From Roseovarius sp. (GTDB taxonomy: Bacteria; Pseudomonadota; Alphaproteobacteria; Rhodobacterales; Rhodobacteraceae), in the NCBI GenBank assembly GCA_021767845.1, contig JAASSQ010000147.1:1-7212 (forward strand): DNA of 7,212 nt, read 5' to 3'. The notes beneath the pieces are model-generated. The model made no database searches and was not told the DNA's origin. It saw only the letters and a list, made by a program, of their open reading frames with translations. The translations under genes and the position numbers were made by a program. This document shows positions 7,060 to 7,212 of this stretch, piece by piece. The stretch's first letter is position 1; each line of letters starts with the position of its first letter.

Positions 7060-7212
7060 TTATGCCGTCAGCCAGGGTTGCACGTTGTTCACGCCGGGCA
7101 CCGTGCCCGGGTCGCGGCCCTCGGCCGTCAGCCAGGGTTGAACGTTGTCCACGCCGGGCACCTCGCCCGGATCGCGGCCCTCGGCCGTCAGCCAGGGTTG
7201 AACGTTGTCCAC
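7060..7212 (-). CDS. C-terminal end of a tandem-repeat protein of unknown function (5' end off window)
   Basis: Fifty codons plus TAA (7062-7060) are open to the right edge of the window; the start lies outside. The visible protein is two full copies of a 20-residue repeat, VDNVQPWLTAEGRDPGEVPG, with T for E at repeat position 17 in the second copy, and then a half copy VNNVQPWLTA at which the protein stops. Each full unit has one Trp, several Pro and Gly, and a net negative charge. This suggests a short helix or strand plus a Pro/Gly turn, but no known domain was recognised. The intrinsic terminator just downstream supports a real gene end on this strand. No membrane segment or sorting signal is visible in this part. 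Other frames across the repeat are also open (one on each strand), so the minus reading rests mainly on the stop plus terminator arrangement. The protein could be a surface or secreted repeat protein, but that is only a guess. Confidence 0.72.
   Translation of the reverse strand: MDNVQPWLTAEGRDPGEVPGVDNVQPWLTAEGRDPGTVPGVNNVQPWLTA
7063..7212 (-). repeat. 60-bp tandem repeat array (2.5 units visible, continues past window)
   Basis: The period is exactly 60 bases, so it preserves a 20-codon frame. Units lie at 7153-7212, 7093-7152 and a 30-base half unit at 7063-7092. The two full units match at 57 of 60 positions, and the half unit matches the start of its neighbour at 27 of 30. Differences between the full units are one synonymous change (GAT/GAC) and a two-base change turning Glu into Thr. 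The array runs off the right edge, so the copy number is unknown. Confidence 0.95.

Noticed and set aside
7045..7212. Plus-strand open frame across the 60-bp repeats
   Set aside because: It is also stop-free, but it has no plausible start with a ribosome site. The terminator orientation and the stop codon before it favour the minus strand.
7063..7212. CRISPR-like array
   Set aside because: The units are contiguous 60-bp direct repeats without unique spacers, and the period is an exact multiple of three within an open frame.

Overview
The window is GC-rich bacterial DNA with densely packed genes. Its codon use and gene content point to an alphaproteobacterium, most likely of the Rhodobacterales (Rhodobacter/Roseobacter group): a MoxR-DUF58-DUF4159 envelope operon lies back to back with a DUF1285 gene. 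This placement is inferred from protein families and base composition, because the window has no rRNA or other marker gene.

Layout. Positions 1-3777 hold a minus-strand operon read right to left: a MoxR AAA+ ATPase, a DUF58 protein, and a large membrane-anchored protein with a BatA-type N-terminus (probably a DUF4159 protein), whose C-terminus lies beyond base 1. The three genes are joined by two 4-base stop/start overlaps (GTGA and ATGA). Divergent from moxR, across 57 bases, is a plus-strand DUF1285 gene (3835-4428). A minus-strand EamA/DMT transporter (4323-5390) converges on it and runs 106 bases into its 3' end. Upstream on the minus strand lie a zinc-type cation diffusion facilitator (5514-6410) and a universal stress protein (6450-6863). 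These two are 39 bases apart and are probably co-transcribed. The right end (7060-7212) carries the 3' end of a minus-strand gene made of near-identical 60-bp tandem repeats, each encoding 20 residues. It stops at TAA and is followed by a clear intrinsic terminator.

How the genes work together. The MoxR ATPase probably acts as a chaperone on the von Willebrand factor A-like DUF58 and BatA-like partners, in cell-envelope maintenance. The stress protein and the metal exporter form a small stress/metal module. The EamA transporter has no visible functional tie to its neighbours. The most unusual element is the repeat protein at the right edge, which I do not recognise. Two coding regions, the large BatA-like gene and the repeat gene, run off the window edges and are easily missed by ORF calling that requires both a start and a stop.

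No rRNA, tRNA, insertion sequence, phage gene or CRISPR array was seen. No gene-free stretch exceeds 300 bases; the longest is about 196 bases (6864-7059) and holds the terminator and the upstream region of the stress-protein gene.
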